From: Toxoplasma gondii ME49
Taxonomy: Eukaryota; Apicomplexa; Conoidasida; Eucoccidiorida; Sarcocystidae
Direction of reading: 5' to 3'
NCBI RefSeq assembly: GCF_000006565.2
Contig: NC_031479.1
Span: 5,358,289-5,422,288, forward strand
Length of the DNA: 64,000 bases
Made by a program: the position numbers and the translations under genes. Below, piece by piece: positions 50,001 to 60,141 of this stretch. Under the pieces are notes generated by a model. That model did no database searches and was not told the origin of the DNA. It was given only the letters and a program-made list of their open reading frames with translations. Every line of letters begins with the position of its first letter. Within the stretch, counting starts at the first letter, position 1.

Positions 50001-51042
50001 GAGTGCGTCGACTGTGGCAGTGCTGAAGTTGACCCCGGAGTCCTTTTTTTTTCTCTCCGATAACTGGTCTGCGTTTCCTTCGCGTGGATGACCCCTCAAG
50101 GCGACATACTTCGCTCATTACTGCAGAGGTTTCCACCTTTCTTTCTAGAGCAGCTTTCCTCTATGGCGTCCACAAGGGTGTCTGCCGTTTGTTTCACCGT
50201 TCTCCAGTCTCTGTGCACCTTCTCGTCGGCCGCTTCATCCGCCCACACTAGTCCCGCAGGTCTCCCATCGTTGCCAAGAATACCGTCATTGCAGACATAA
50301 AAAAAGGCAGTGGTGAGCGACCTTTCACAGGGCATCAGTCCCAGTGTCGCCTGCGAGGGCGTCGGGCCAGCTTTTCGCCATGTGGTTCGGCATGCCTCCG
50401 CTGCCGGCGCCTGCTTTTTCCCGAGTTGTGGACGGCCGATGGCCTCGACGTGGTGCGGCTTGCTCCTCCAGGGTTACAACAGACCTTCTACGCACAAAGG
50501 CCTCTCGTTGTCCGTTCTGACATGTCCGCTTTGTCGTTTGCCTCTTCGCTCAGCCGTTCTTGCAATCCTCCTTCCAGGTGCATCCATCCTGAATCCAGGA
50601 AGGGTTAGAGTATAGACTTTGGAAGTCATAAAACCACGTTTGACATGTTGTATCGGGCGCAACTATCCCGATACCAGGAACGACTGGAAAACGAACTACT
50701 GCACGTCACAAAAAAAGTTTGGCATTTTTAGCGCCCATTCGGAAGGCACTTGAAAGAACGCGCCTCGCTCCTGCGAGTTCGATCGAGGCGTTTATTCCTC
50801 CGAAACGAAAGCACAGCGCTTTGGTGTTTGTGGACTCTTTCGTCGCATTCACGATGAGTTTCGCGATCTGGTTGAACGTGGTTTGTTACGTCATAAGCCC
50901 GGGCATATTTTCGTTAGATCCATCCGGTAGGTTCTCCTGGCCAGAGCAGCGCAGCGAACTGTTTCATCCGTGCGAAGATGTGAACTTCCTGTCCAGTTGG
51001 CTTCGCATGTGGAAGTTCCATGTTGGACCACGGCGCCGTGAA
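47009..51042. other. region without a secure gene; possible minus-strand exons
   Basis: The left part is the presumed leader and promoter of the PPR gene, with TA microsatellites at about 47,199-47,220, 48,771-48,796 and 48,883-48,904. Between 50.1 and 50.6 kb, minus-strand segments read like protein, for example LGNDGRPAGLVWADEAADEK and, further upstream, MHLEGGLQERLSEEANDKAD. They could be 3' exons of the membrane-protein gene to the right, but I could not connect them with consistent splice phases. Confidence 0.4.
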
Positions 51043-52228
51043 TCAGTACACGAACGCGGCATCCCCGAGAGTCGCGGCTAAATGGACGTTCTCGTATACT
51101 AGTTCTGGGTGTTTAAAGTCTTGTGAAACCCTCTCGAGGACAAGAAAGACAACGGAGTCTAGGCTTTCGGAGGAAGCGGGTGGCCCGTACGCAAGGAAGC
51201 ATTCCTTTTTCTCGCCGCCAGCCATCCGACCTGTGCGTCTAGCTCCGCCTCCCTTGCCACGCCTGAATTTGAAAGCAATGACAAATCCAAGGAGAACGGT
51301 GAGTATACAGGTAATGACAAGGCGGAAAACGACGCCGTCATTGTGTTCGGGTGGAAGAGAGTCGCGGGTAGGTATGGCCGATCCGGCAATTCTCCGCCGT
51401 TCTCTCGCCTTCGCCCTTCCTCTCTGCGTGAAAAAAACGTGGAACATCGTGGTTTGTATAGCAGCTTCACTCGACGAAAGACGTCGGCGCTGTCAACATT
51501 TTACATCCTGACAGGCGCTTTCTCGTCTCCGCACCCCGCACCGCTGCTGGCCTCTAGGACCGCCGCCCGCCACAGGCGCCTACATGAACGCACGACGCGC
51601 AGTCTAAATGACGGTGAGTTCCAGTTCCAAAAAAACGCAACGGCACTTTTTTGGGATCTGTAGAAGAAACTTAACCTCGTTCCGCCGAGCGCCGCAGACT
51701 CCCTCCCTTCGTAGGCCGAAGGATTGGGAAGTGGGAGCTGCCAGATCGCGCGAGTTGCAGGACCGGGTGGAACGCTCGAGTGAAACTGTACGGTCCCTAG
51801 CGAGTCCCCACTTGAGAAAAATGAAGCAACCCACCGCAAAAAACACTAGCATCACTTGTGTGAGCGCCACAGGAGGCACGCGAACGGAGCGTTTGGCGCC
51901 CCGCGCCTGGCGTTGCCGATGGCACGGTGCGATGAGGTCTTGTCGGCTCTCTGCACGTGGAAACGGGGCGACCAGTTCTCCAACGTTTGCAGCAAACCGC
52001 TGCCAGCGATGCAGAAGCGCCTTTTCATCTCACCACAAGAACTTGCCAGTCTGCCACAAACTGCTGTTCGCGTGGTCGTCACCTCCTTCCCAGTTTTCAA
52101 GCTCGTCAAACTCAGTTTGCCGTGAGGGAGCCCAGCGACAACAGACTGGGACAGATTCCCCGGTGGGGAACTCTTGGGCGCAGCTACCCGAGGCCGAACG
52201 TGTCTCGCGGGTTGCTAAACCCTAAACG
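51043..52228 (-). CDS. probable multi-exon two-TM membrane protein, unidentified
   Basis: Two minus-strand exon-like segments carry clear transmembrane helices. One, about 52,050-51,790, reads VALTQVMLVFFAVGCFIFLK. The other begins after a strong acceptor (TTTTTTTCACGCAG) at 51,423 and contains VVFRLVITCILTVLLGFVIA followed by a basic stretch and an acidic C-terminal part ending AAFVY at 51,043. Further upstream (to about 52,228) the same frame is open and acidic (TEFDELENWEGGDDHANSSL). No start codon is visible, and an in-frame TGA interrupts the segments near 52,045, so the model is incomplete or the locus is degraded. No family is recognised. Open frames also exist on the opposite strand. 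Confidence 0.3.
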
Positions 52229-55224
52229 CTAAAACTTCGACAGTCAATCTGTATATGGCACAACGCACTTTGTAACGGGCTCACGGCAGTTCATTTGTGG
52301 CAAACTGGAGCAGCTTTCAACGCTGTTTGAAATGTCGCACCGCTTGCTCAAAACACAGGGATGCCTAGCCTGTGGTTATCTCGATAGAGTACAACTCTTG
52401 TAGGTCCAAGATCGAATAGGCTTCTGGAAGGCCGCCGGAAGTAAGTATTCTAGTGGCGTTAGCCAGATTGGAGCAAACATTGGCGTGTGTGGATCGTCTG
52501 TCCAAGAAAATACAGCACTTTGGCGTTCAGCCCCAGAATAGAAACAGGCACACAAATCGCATGCAGAAGCCGTTTTACTGGGCAAAGAGATTGGCTTCTT
52601 CATTCCAAGCGGACGTCGTTCTTTGCTCTCTCTCGCGTGTCTACCGGATACCCGAAGCGATAAACCTTCCTGTCTTCTTTCGCAACGTCTATCCCGTTTT
52701 GTACTGAAAGTGTTCTCCGGAGGCACCTAGGGGTCGTCACAAGGCCGCATGTGAAACATGGTGTCAAGGGAAGTAGTGTCCTCATTGGTCCGGTAATGAT
52801 CCTGCTAAGTGCACTGAGAATAGGTGTACCCATCGTCTATTGGGTAAACCTGTCTTCCTGGAAGTTAAAAGATCCTGTACTCTCCCCCGATCTGGACTCA
52901 GTCAGCACTTTTTAGAACACATTTAGCCTAAATTTGAAGAAAACGCAGCCAGTCCTCTGAGGTCGGTGGCTCCGGACTCGATTGTCAGAAGCCACCATTA
53001 ATATGGCAGAGGAACTTTCCTTCGACAACGTTCAGCGGGGTTCTGGTGGCAAATAGCAAGAGGAAACCACTCTCCCGAAGCAGTGATTATACTGTACACC
53101 TGAGACAACAAAAGACTCTTGCATCAGACCTGCATCACCCAGCTAGCGGCAGGCCACGCCTCCCTTCAGGCGCTCTGCCGCTGATCGGACTTCCTGTTAG
53201 ACATGTGGATTAAAGAGTGACCGTGCCAGAGCATCGAAGTTGCTTTGTGGCAACCTGGAAGCCGGGCTCGGGAACGAAGTTGGGATCTGTAACTTGCCCT
53301 GATCTCGCACCGGCGCCTGAGTGGTCTACCTTTAGCGTCCCTAGTCATGCTCTGGGACACCGACCTGTGGTTTGTGGTTTTCGCAGTTCCTCGGAAGACC
53401 CTTTTGCTGCAGTAGCATGTTCAGAGGAAACGCCCTTACAAACGGTGCCTCATAATCCGTGTCAGTGGCACAAACTCTGGGCGGTTCGTTGACTAATTGT
53501 GACTGCATTCGCGGTGTACGTGCTAAGTGTCGTGCTAATAAAGTCCTTGTGAACGAAGGTGACTGCAGAACCGATCACCGCTTCCTAAAGTGCTGCGACA
53601 TCCGTAATCTCGAAGCGGTCGGTAAGGTGCAAGACACCCGTCTGTCACGTGAAACGCGATCAGAAAAGCCCAAGTGTCTTAATACTCTTGGTACGAATTG
53701 TAGGGTCTCTTTCTGCTTGCCACCTTGCACGCAACCCAAACGATACCGTCCCTCTCTCATACATTGTTTCAGGAGATCCTTCTCCTACAGAGTTGTACTC
53801 TAAGTCTACGTTTTGTACGAATTTCACGTTGTCTTTGTCATGAATGAAGTCGAGCCGCCTGGAGGAGCCGGCAGGTATCTCTCCACGTGTCCCTTGCTGT
53901 ATTTGTACTGCGTCAAGACAACCATTGTACGGCAAAAGCATTCCTCCCTAGAAGCCCATGGTTGCCCAAACCCCTCCTAGCACATCTCTCAGGAGGTGCT
54001 TTGTGGTGTAGAGACGATACACGCCCTCTTCCATTTCATGAGCTGTTAACAGATGCCAAGCAACTCAACATTCAGCTCTAGAAACCACTGTGCCGATACC
54101 TCTGCTCACATGTGGATGTGTGTTTCGTGGAAAGGATGCCGGCCGAAGGGGTCTGCTTTTACACGCAGCCAAGTGGACGTTGTTAGAGAGTGCAAAACAA
54201 CACATGAAGAAGAGAACGAAACAAACATCGTGATGTATCCTAGCCCACGCGTGCAGGGATCAACGTGCTGCTTCGGTCTTTATGCCGCTTTAATTGGCGA
54301 ACACACCAATCCTGTTGAGACCTGCTAAAGTTTCAGGATGCGATGACCCAAACAAACTTATGAACGTCCACTGGAAAATTCAAAAACAATCTATTAAATT
54401 TAGATCCTTGTAGATCCACGAAAAGTGTCACATTTCTGATAGTCTCTCTACATACGTTTTTCACGCGTCAATTTATAGTACAAATATAAACAAAAGGCTC
54501 TATTTCTGATGACGGATCAATGACGAGTGAACTGAACACATGTAGGGCATTAAAATCTGACGACACATCCACATACATCCGTTAATGGGAACTCTCGTTT
54601 TTCCTTTCTTCGCTTCGTCTGTCTCGCCACCCTCATTGTATGTGGTGCTTATGTCCGTACGACGGTGAACTTCATTGTCGACCCGCACCTAGGGAGCGGC
54701 AGACAGCCATCTCTCTCCAGCAGGTATGTATACTGCACAATGCGGGACGTTCTTTGCCGTTGTACATTTCCGTTTTGGTCACAGCCCTATAGACTTCTCA
54801 GCAACTAAAACGACTGTGAGAATCATTTAACAAAATAATAGGGAAAACGCCAGGAATTCTGTTCTGACCCACCGTCGGACTTCACGCTGGATATGCAGCA
54901 GGATTAACTTGCCACAAACATTGGGAGCGAAGATAAGAAACAAACAAACGTATCCGTTTTCAGAGTAGACATTACAGAATATCAAACAACACACCAACCG
55001 GCTAAGGTAAACGTCTCGCGGATGAACTGTGTGTTTGTACCAGTATGCAACGCCAGCATGGACTTGCAGGCGCAGAGATCTGCGGTCCCAGTGAGACGAC
55101 AGACAATCGAATTTACCACACACGCAATACTAAACGCAAATTAGTTTCCTGTTCCAAACTGTGGGGGCAAAAGAACAACACACGTGGCAAATGTCAGAAT
55201 CGTGCGTAGAGTGAGACCACCAAC
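52229..55224. other. spacer without a supported gene
   Basis: Frames here are short and lack splice or compositional support. A tiny telomere-like string (CTAAACCCTAAACGCTAAA) lies at the left edge near 52,215-52,233. I see nothing else. Confidence 0.6.
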
Positions 55225-55296
55225 GCCGATGTAGCTCAGTCGGTAGAGCGCGAGGCTCTTAACCTCGTGGTCGCGGGTTCGAGCCCCGTCGTCGGC
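55225..55296 (+). tRNA. tRNA-Lys(CTT): tRNA-Lys (anticodon CTT)
   Basis: A complete 72-nt cloverleaf. The acceptor stem is GCCGATG paired with CGTCGGC, the D arm is GCTCAGTCGGTAGAGC, and the anticodon stem CGAGG/CCTCG encloses loop CTCTTAA with anticodon CTT. The variable loop is TGGTC and the T arm carries the standard TTCGAGC loop. No intron and no encoded CCA. The A box (TAGCTCAGTCGG) and B box (GGTTCGAGCCC) are intact. Confidence 0.97.
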
Positions 55297-55302
55297 TTTT
55301 TT
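55297..55302 (+). terminator. RNA polymerase III terminator
   Basis: Six consecutive T residues begin immediately after the tRNA discriminator region, as expected for Pol III termination. Confidence 0.9.
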
Positions 55303-56649
55303 GCAAGGGCGTTTCTCTGTCTTTTTTCCGTTCTTTTGAACGCATTCACCGGAGAACAGCAAAACACAGCCGATTATGGAGTTGTCGGGGACGTAGACCC
55401 GAGGTATTGCACAAACGTTGTCCATGCAATACCACGCCTGACACTTCACGACTACCGACCACATGTGAAGTCCTGGATTTTTCTGGCACCCCGTTCTCCT
55501 GCGAGAATAAGTGCTGCCTACATTGTGCATCTGCCTCCTCCTTTCACATCTTTGTGGTCAAACCTATCCTCACTGGTGGGTGCTCTCTGGCTGTGTCTCA
55601 GTCTACAGGTCTATATACGTACGTCTCTCTGCATACACCTCCGTGGGCAACGAGAATTCCCTCGACGTATCCGGATATTCCCCAGCCTCGTGACATCGCG
55701 TTTCCCCGTCCTTTCGCGTCTGTCACCTCTTTCCCCTCTTTTTCTCACTGCTTGAATCCATCCTTTTTGGGATGTACATATGCGCTGCTCCCCCTTTTCT
55801 CCACTCTGTTGACGTATCGTTGGCACTCGAGCCAGGTCCCTCTTTGCTTCAAGTAATTCATTTGCGTCTCTCGTTGGCTTGTCAGTCGAAAGTTGCGAAA
55901 TGTCGTCCATGCTTACTTGCATATGAGAGATGTGAGTCTACATATGCGTTCGGCAATTCGTGGATCTGAGCCTTTCTCGGCTGCCGCGTGTGCTCACAAG
56001 CACCAGAAAGTTAGGTGAACGACTAATGCGTCGGAACAAGGGTTGCAATGGCGAAACGGGGAAGAAGACACGACAGAAAAACCGTTAAAAGTGACAGAGT
56101 GTAGACCCACATTTGTTGTCGCGTGAGTCGTCGCAGGAAAAGCCCCGTCCTTCGAGTGCTCTCAGAGAGGCACTTTCTACGCCTGTGCCGCGGGGGATGA
56201 AGAGGCGCGCTGTCGAGCCGTGGTGACTTTCGCGGGATTCCTTTGCTCTTCTTTTCTCTTGCTCGTCTGCAGTTCTTCATCTTTTCCGTTTTTTGGCGGC
56301 TGGCCTCTTGCCGCCCTTCCACTTTTTCTGCTCAGGCCTATCGCTGCTTGAGATCACCACTCCTTTATTCACCTCCTGTGTCTTCATGTCCGTGCTCCTT
56401 TCCTTGAGTAGCTCGCTGATCTTTGCCGTCTCAACACCTTTCATCCTCTCTTTCTCCTTTGTTTAAGTTTTGGGGTTTGTGGTGTTCCTTTTAGTGCGTT
56501 TTTCCAGCACCCTTATCCGCGTCTCGTTCGAGACCCTCCCTGCGTACGCGTTCCGCTCTGCGCGGCTTTGCTGCGCGGGTGCTTCCCCAGTTCTTTCTTC
56601 TCTTTGCCTTCTTCTTTCTCTTCTTTTTCGGATTTACTTCGATGGAGGG

Positions 56650-57070
56650 ATGGAGAACGAGCCTTCTGCCGCCGCGCCCAATCCGTGGGCTTCTCCAGGC
56701 CCTGTAAACTCGTCATCCCGCGGACGCGCCAGAGTTATCAACGGCCAAATTGTCTATGGAGATGAGGCCGGAAGACCCGGCTCTCAGAGTGATGCTCGGA
56801 GTTCGAGACAAGCAGTGAGGCCAGGCCTCTTTGTTCGACTCTGTGCTTTCCTTTTTGCTCTCGTCGACTTTGTAAGTTTAGCCTGGTCCCCGAAACACAC
56901 CGAGAGCACGAAAGCAAGACCCTGCAGACACCATGACGCGTACCCCTCTTGCGGGGCGCTCTACCTCTCTCTACTTCTACCTCCATGCATCGTTGTAAAC
57001 CTCTTTGCGCTCAGGCATACGTCTCTAGGCTTCGGTACAACCAAAGCTACGCTTATATACATATATATAC

Positions 57071-57111
<41 letters not shown>

Positions 57112-58444
57112 TATGTATATGCTCATGAGTATGTGTGTATGCGTCTGTATCGATTTCGTCTCTCTAGTTGCGTATGAGTCAGTTTGTTCCGCGTCTGTGT
57201 CTGAGTCTCCACGTTTCTCTCGATCGCTTGCCAGAAGTTTTCTTCGAGTTCTTCTCAACCTGGGTTTCAATACGCCTTTGCCACGAAGGTCGTCCCCGTC
57301 TCTTTTTGCCGACAAAGCGCGTCTTTTTCACCGTTTTTCCGGCAGACAAGGGAACCAGAACGTGTGACAGAGACAGCGGAGGCTTTCGAAGGAGTTCCCT
57401 CGGCGCTCAAATGGATCTTCACAGCCTTTGCGTTTTTCCTCCTCTCAGATTCGCCTGTTCTTCCAGACGATCTTTTCGCCCAATTACCCAAATCAAGGTC
57501 GCCGCAACAGGCAAATGGTAAGACGAAAACAGCACGAGACTGTGCAATTCCGTTCTGAATCGTCTCTTGCAGAGGTCCACTCCGTTTAAGATCTCTTCGA
57601 AAGAGGAGCACACCCCAGACAGAAAGGAAGGTTTAACATCCACTTCTCGCGCCTGGATGGTGCGACGAACCGGTTGCATTCCGGTGGTTGGTTGCTCGAG
57701 TCCTCGACGTTCGTCTCTCTTCTGGGGCAGCAATGTGTCTTTTTGGGTGTCTTTTTTGCGGCGAACATGTCTCCATTTCTTCTCTCGCGTAAGGCCTTGC
57801 ATCTCCTTGACGTTCTGCTCCTTCTGCTCCGAATTCTTGCCGGGAAGTTGCCGTCGAACACAAGTGAAAAAAGAGCACCAACTTAGATGCGCAGGTGGAC
57901 ACTGTCTTTGTGCGGTTTGCGTCTGACTTCCCCCTCGTCAAGGTCGGAAGTTTCAGAGAACTCCCGTTTCTTCCTGCGGAATGTGCCATCGCGTTTGCGT
58001 TGTGCACACTGCCCCTCCCCTTTCCGATTATATCCCCTTTTGATTGCCTGCTCCTGTTTCCGTCCTTTTGCTTCGACCTTTCTTCCCTCTCCACTTCTCG
58101 GCGTTTTCCCCATGCCGACCTTCTCCCCGGTTCTCTTCTCTTTCTTCGTTTTTCTCGGCTCTCGCCTTTCCTGTCCTTCAACTTCCACCCCACTCCTCTT
58201 CTTCCTCCCAAGCTTTTTTCTTCTCCGTTCCCGATCTCGTGTGTCTCCCCTGTGCTCTTTTTCTTTGTTTTCTCCGTTCCCGATCTCTTGTGTCTCCCCT
58301 GTGCTCTTTTTCCTTGGCTTCTCCGTTCTACAGGGCGGCGTCGCGTCGCTGACTCCGGGTGGCGGGCGCCCCGACGGCGGGGGAGGTTCTGGCTCGCGTC
58401 CGCGCTTCAGCAATTTTGTGTGCGGTGGAGGCGGCTGAGGATAA
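56650..58444 (+). CDS. SELENOK: selenoprotein K (SelK), with UGA-encoded selenocysteine
   Basis: SelK is a single-pass ER membrane selenoprotein that works in ER-associated degradation and as a cofactor of protein palmitoylation. Three exons, 56650-56871, 57449-57517 and 58334-58444, join in phase 0 for 133 residues. The N-terminal segment contains RVINGQIVYGD (~28-38), equivalent to the SelK start NGQV motif. A single TM helix covers ~59-83 (LCAFLFALVDF joined to IRLFFQTIF), matching SelK's TM followed by LFF-T. A basic patch (GRRNR) follows, then a Gly/Pro-rich tail ending C-G-G-G-G, a TGA codon (58,436-58,438), GGA, and TAA. The C-terminal GG-Sec-G is the SelK/SelS signature. The N-terminal extension is longer than in animals. 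Cys127 lies five residues before Sec132, an unusual potential redox pair. A predictor that reads TGA as stop would lose the last two residues. Confidence 0.92.
57055..57120. repeat. TA microsatellite in SelK intron 1
   Basis: A long (TA)n tract with CATATATAC interruptions at its start, inside the 577-bp first intron. Confidence 0.9.
58436..58438 (+). other. selenocysteine (UGA) codon of SelK
   Basis: In-frame TGA preceded by GGT GGA GGC GGC and followed by GGA TAA. Recoding as Sec is inferred from the conserved SelK C-terminus and from the fact that coccidian parasites make selenoproteins. Confidence 0.9.
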
Positions 58445-58502
58445 TCGGCTGGTGGTTTCAAGAAAGGAAACAGAGTTTCGCACTTCGTTCCTGCCTGGTC
58501 GA

Positions 58503-58547
58503 CTCTGCGTCGCGCCTGAAACATACTGGAAAAGGCGCGCTTCAGAG
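58503..58547 (+). promoter_or_regulatory. hairpin 65 nt after the Sec codon, weak SECIS candidate
   Basis: CTCTG pairs with CAGAG and CGCGCCT pairs with AGGCGCG, with a 3x3 internal loop between the helices. The 15-nt apical loop GAAACATACTGGAAA has unpaired A runs, as SECIS loops do. I cannot see the tandem G-A quartet (TGA...GA) at its base, so this is only a candidate; Toxoplasma SECIS elements may use a variant core. Confidence 0.3.
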
Positions 58548-58637
58548 AACGCGAGAAGGCAGAGCGAGAAACTCTAGCTTCTTTCTTCAGAGACACACCA
58601 GCGAGGTCTACAGCCTGTCCTGATCTGTCGGCGCTGA

Positions 58638-58662
58638 CCTGGAGAGAGTCTCTCTCTCCAGG
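58638..58662 (+). repeat. perfect 11-bp inverted repeat in the SelK 3' region
   Basis: CCTGGAGAGAG and CTCTCTCCAGG are separated by three bases, a very stable hairpin about 200 nt after the Sec codon. It is flanked by CTGA and ACGAG. It lacks apical adenosines, so it does not fit a standard SECIS. Confidence 0.6.
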
Positions 58663-59729
58663 ACGAGAGGGGAACCGCTCTGGACTCCGCAAAGGGAACA
58701 AGAGGAGGGAGAGGGCCATGGCAAAAGAAAAGGAGACAAGCAGGAAAGACAGAACCACACAGGGTCACGAGCAGACAAAGAAGACGAGAGAGAAGGGGAA
58801 GAAGGAAAAGTGAGGGAAGAAGAGAGAGAAGATGAGCAGAGCGGAGAGGAGGGAAACGAGAGAAGGACGGAGACGTAACAGAGAGAAAGGAGAAGGAAGG
58901 AGGGCACCGACAGACGAAACGAGGATTTGCAGCGCGTGTGACATCTGTGGTGTGAACAGCCTCTGAGCTGGAGCCTCAGATCGACAAGCGCCCTGGTGGG
59001 GAGGAGAAAAAAGAGAGAAGAGATATGGTGGTGAGAGAAGAAGATGGAGAGGAAGCATAACTTGCAGTCGAGAGAAGGGGACATGAGAGAAACTGGGTGG
59101 AGGAAAGACGAAAGCAAGATTAGAAGAGAACAGATCACGCGCTTGAGAGAAGAGATGAACTGCTGCATGCGATCGTTTCCCCGACTGTCTAGACAGTACT
59201 GCGTTTGTGTTTTTTGAAGTTGTTTGGAAGTTCGCATGAACTTGGAAGTCAAATGGACGACGCAGAGACTCTGGGGATAACACAATGCACCTCTACCAGT
59301 CAGCTCTCCCTCGCTCTCTCCTCCGTACTCGTCACAGCGACTCTCCCGCGAAGTGAGAAATCAACGCAGGAGACGCCTCTCTACTTTTCCGCTTGGCTCG
59401 GAACCTCTCCAGCTCGAAACGCCGAAGACGCTCGCCCCACCAATACGACCAGCTTTGTCGTCTCCCGGCATCTGGTCTCCCCTCTCTCGTCTCTCTCTCC
59501 TCTCTGTTCTCTCTCTCCTCTCTCTCTCTGGCTCCGCTTCTTTTCTTTTTTCTACTTCAGTTTTCTTCGGCGTGACTTCTCGGTCTCTGCACACCTGCGG
59601 CTTCCCAGAGGAGGCGACTGTTGATTTTGAAAGCGGTGCGCCTTCAGCTGTCGAGGTTCTGACGCTGGCGTGGAAATGCCATTGACTCTAACAGTGACAA
59701 AGGCTGAAGTGGAAAGGAGAGGAGTTCTC

Positions 59730-60110
59730 TCAGAGCCTGCGAATCGCTTCTCTGAAGATCTCCGCTGCATGCTTTTCTTCTCGCGATCCCCAGTCTGTCG
59801 GCTCGTCCTCTCTCTGCAGCGCTTCCTCCTCTGGCGACGGCGGCGCCGTCCTTCGCTTCTTCTCGCTCGCGAGAGCCTCTCCTCTCTCGGCGTCTCGCGG
59901 GTCAGGTCCCGGCGGGAGCTGCAGGACGCCCCAGGAAGGCAACGCACCAAGGAAAAAAGTCGCCTTCATCACCTTTCCACTCTCTCCTCCAGTGCAGAAG
60001 CAAATGGACAAAAACACTCTCCAGTTCAAACCGACCTACAACACGACATACCCCATAGATAAACATATACATATATATACATATATGAATATATATATAT
60101 ATATATGTAA

Positions 60111-60141
<31 letters not shown>

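Noticed and set aside
51608..52225. 205-codon plus-strand frame opposite the two-TM segments
   Set aside because: Ser/Arg-rich with no hydrophobic core; the minus strand has clear TM helices and a strong acceptor, though the choice is not final.
52215..52233. Telomere-like CTAAACCCTAAACGCTAAA
   Set aside because: Only one exact CCCTAAA unit with imperfect neighbours; too short to call an interstitial telomere.
57883..58758. 291-codon minus-strand frame antisense to SelK exon 3
   Set aside because: Glu/Lys/Arg low-complexity mirror of a CT-rich intron; it overlaps the SelK Sec codon region and has no splice or domain support.
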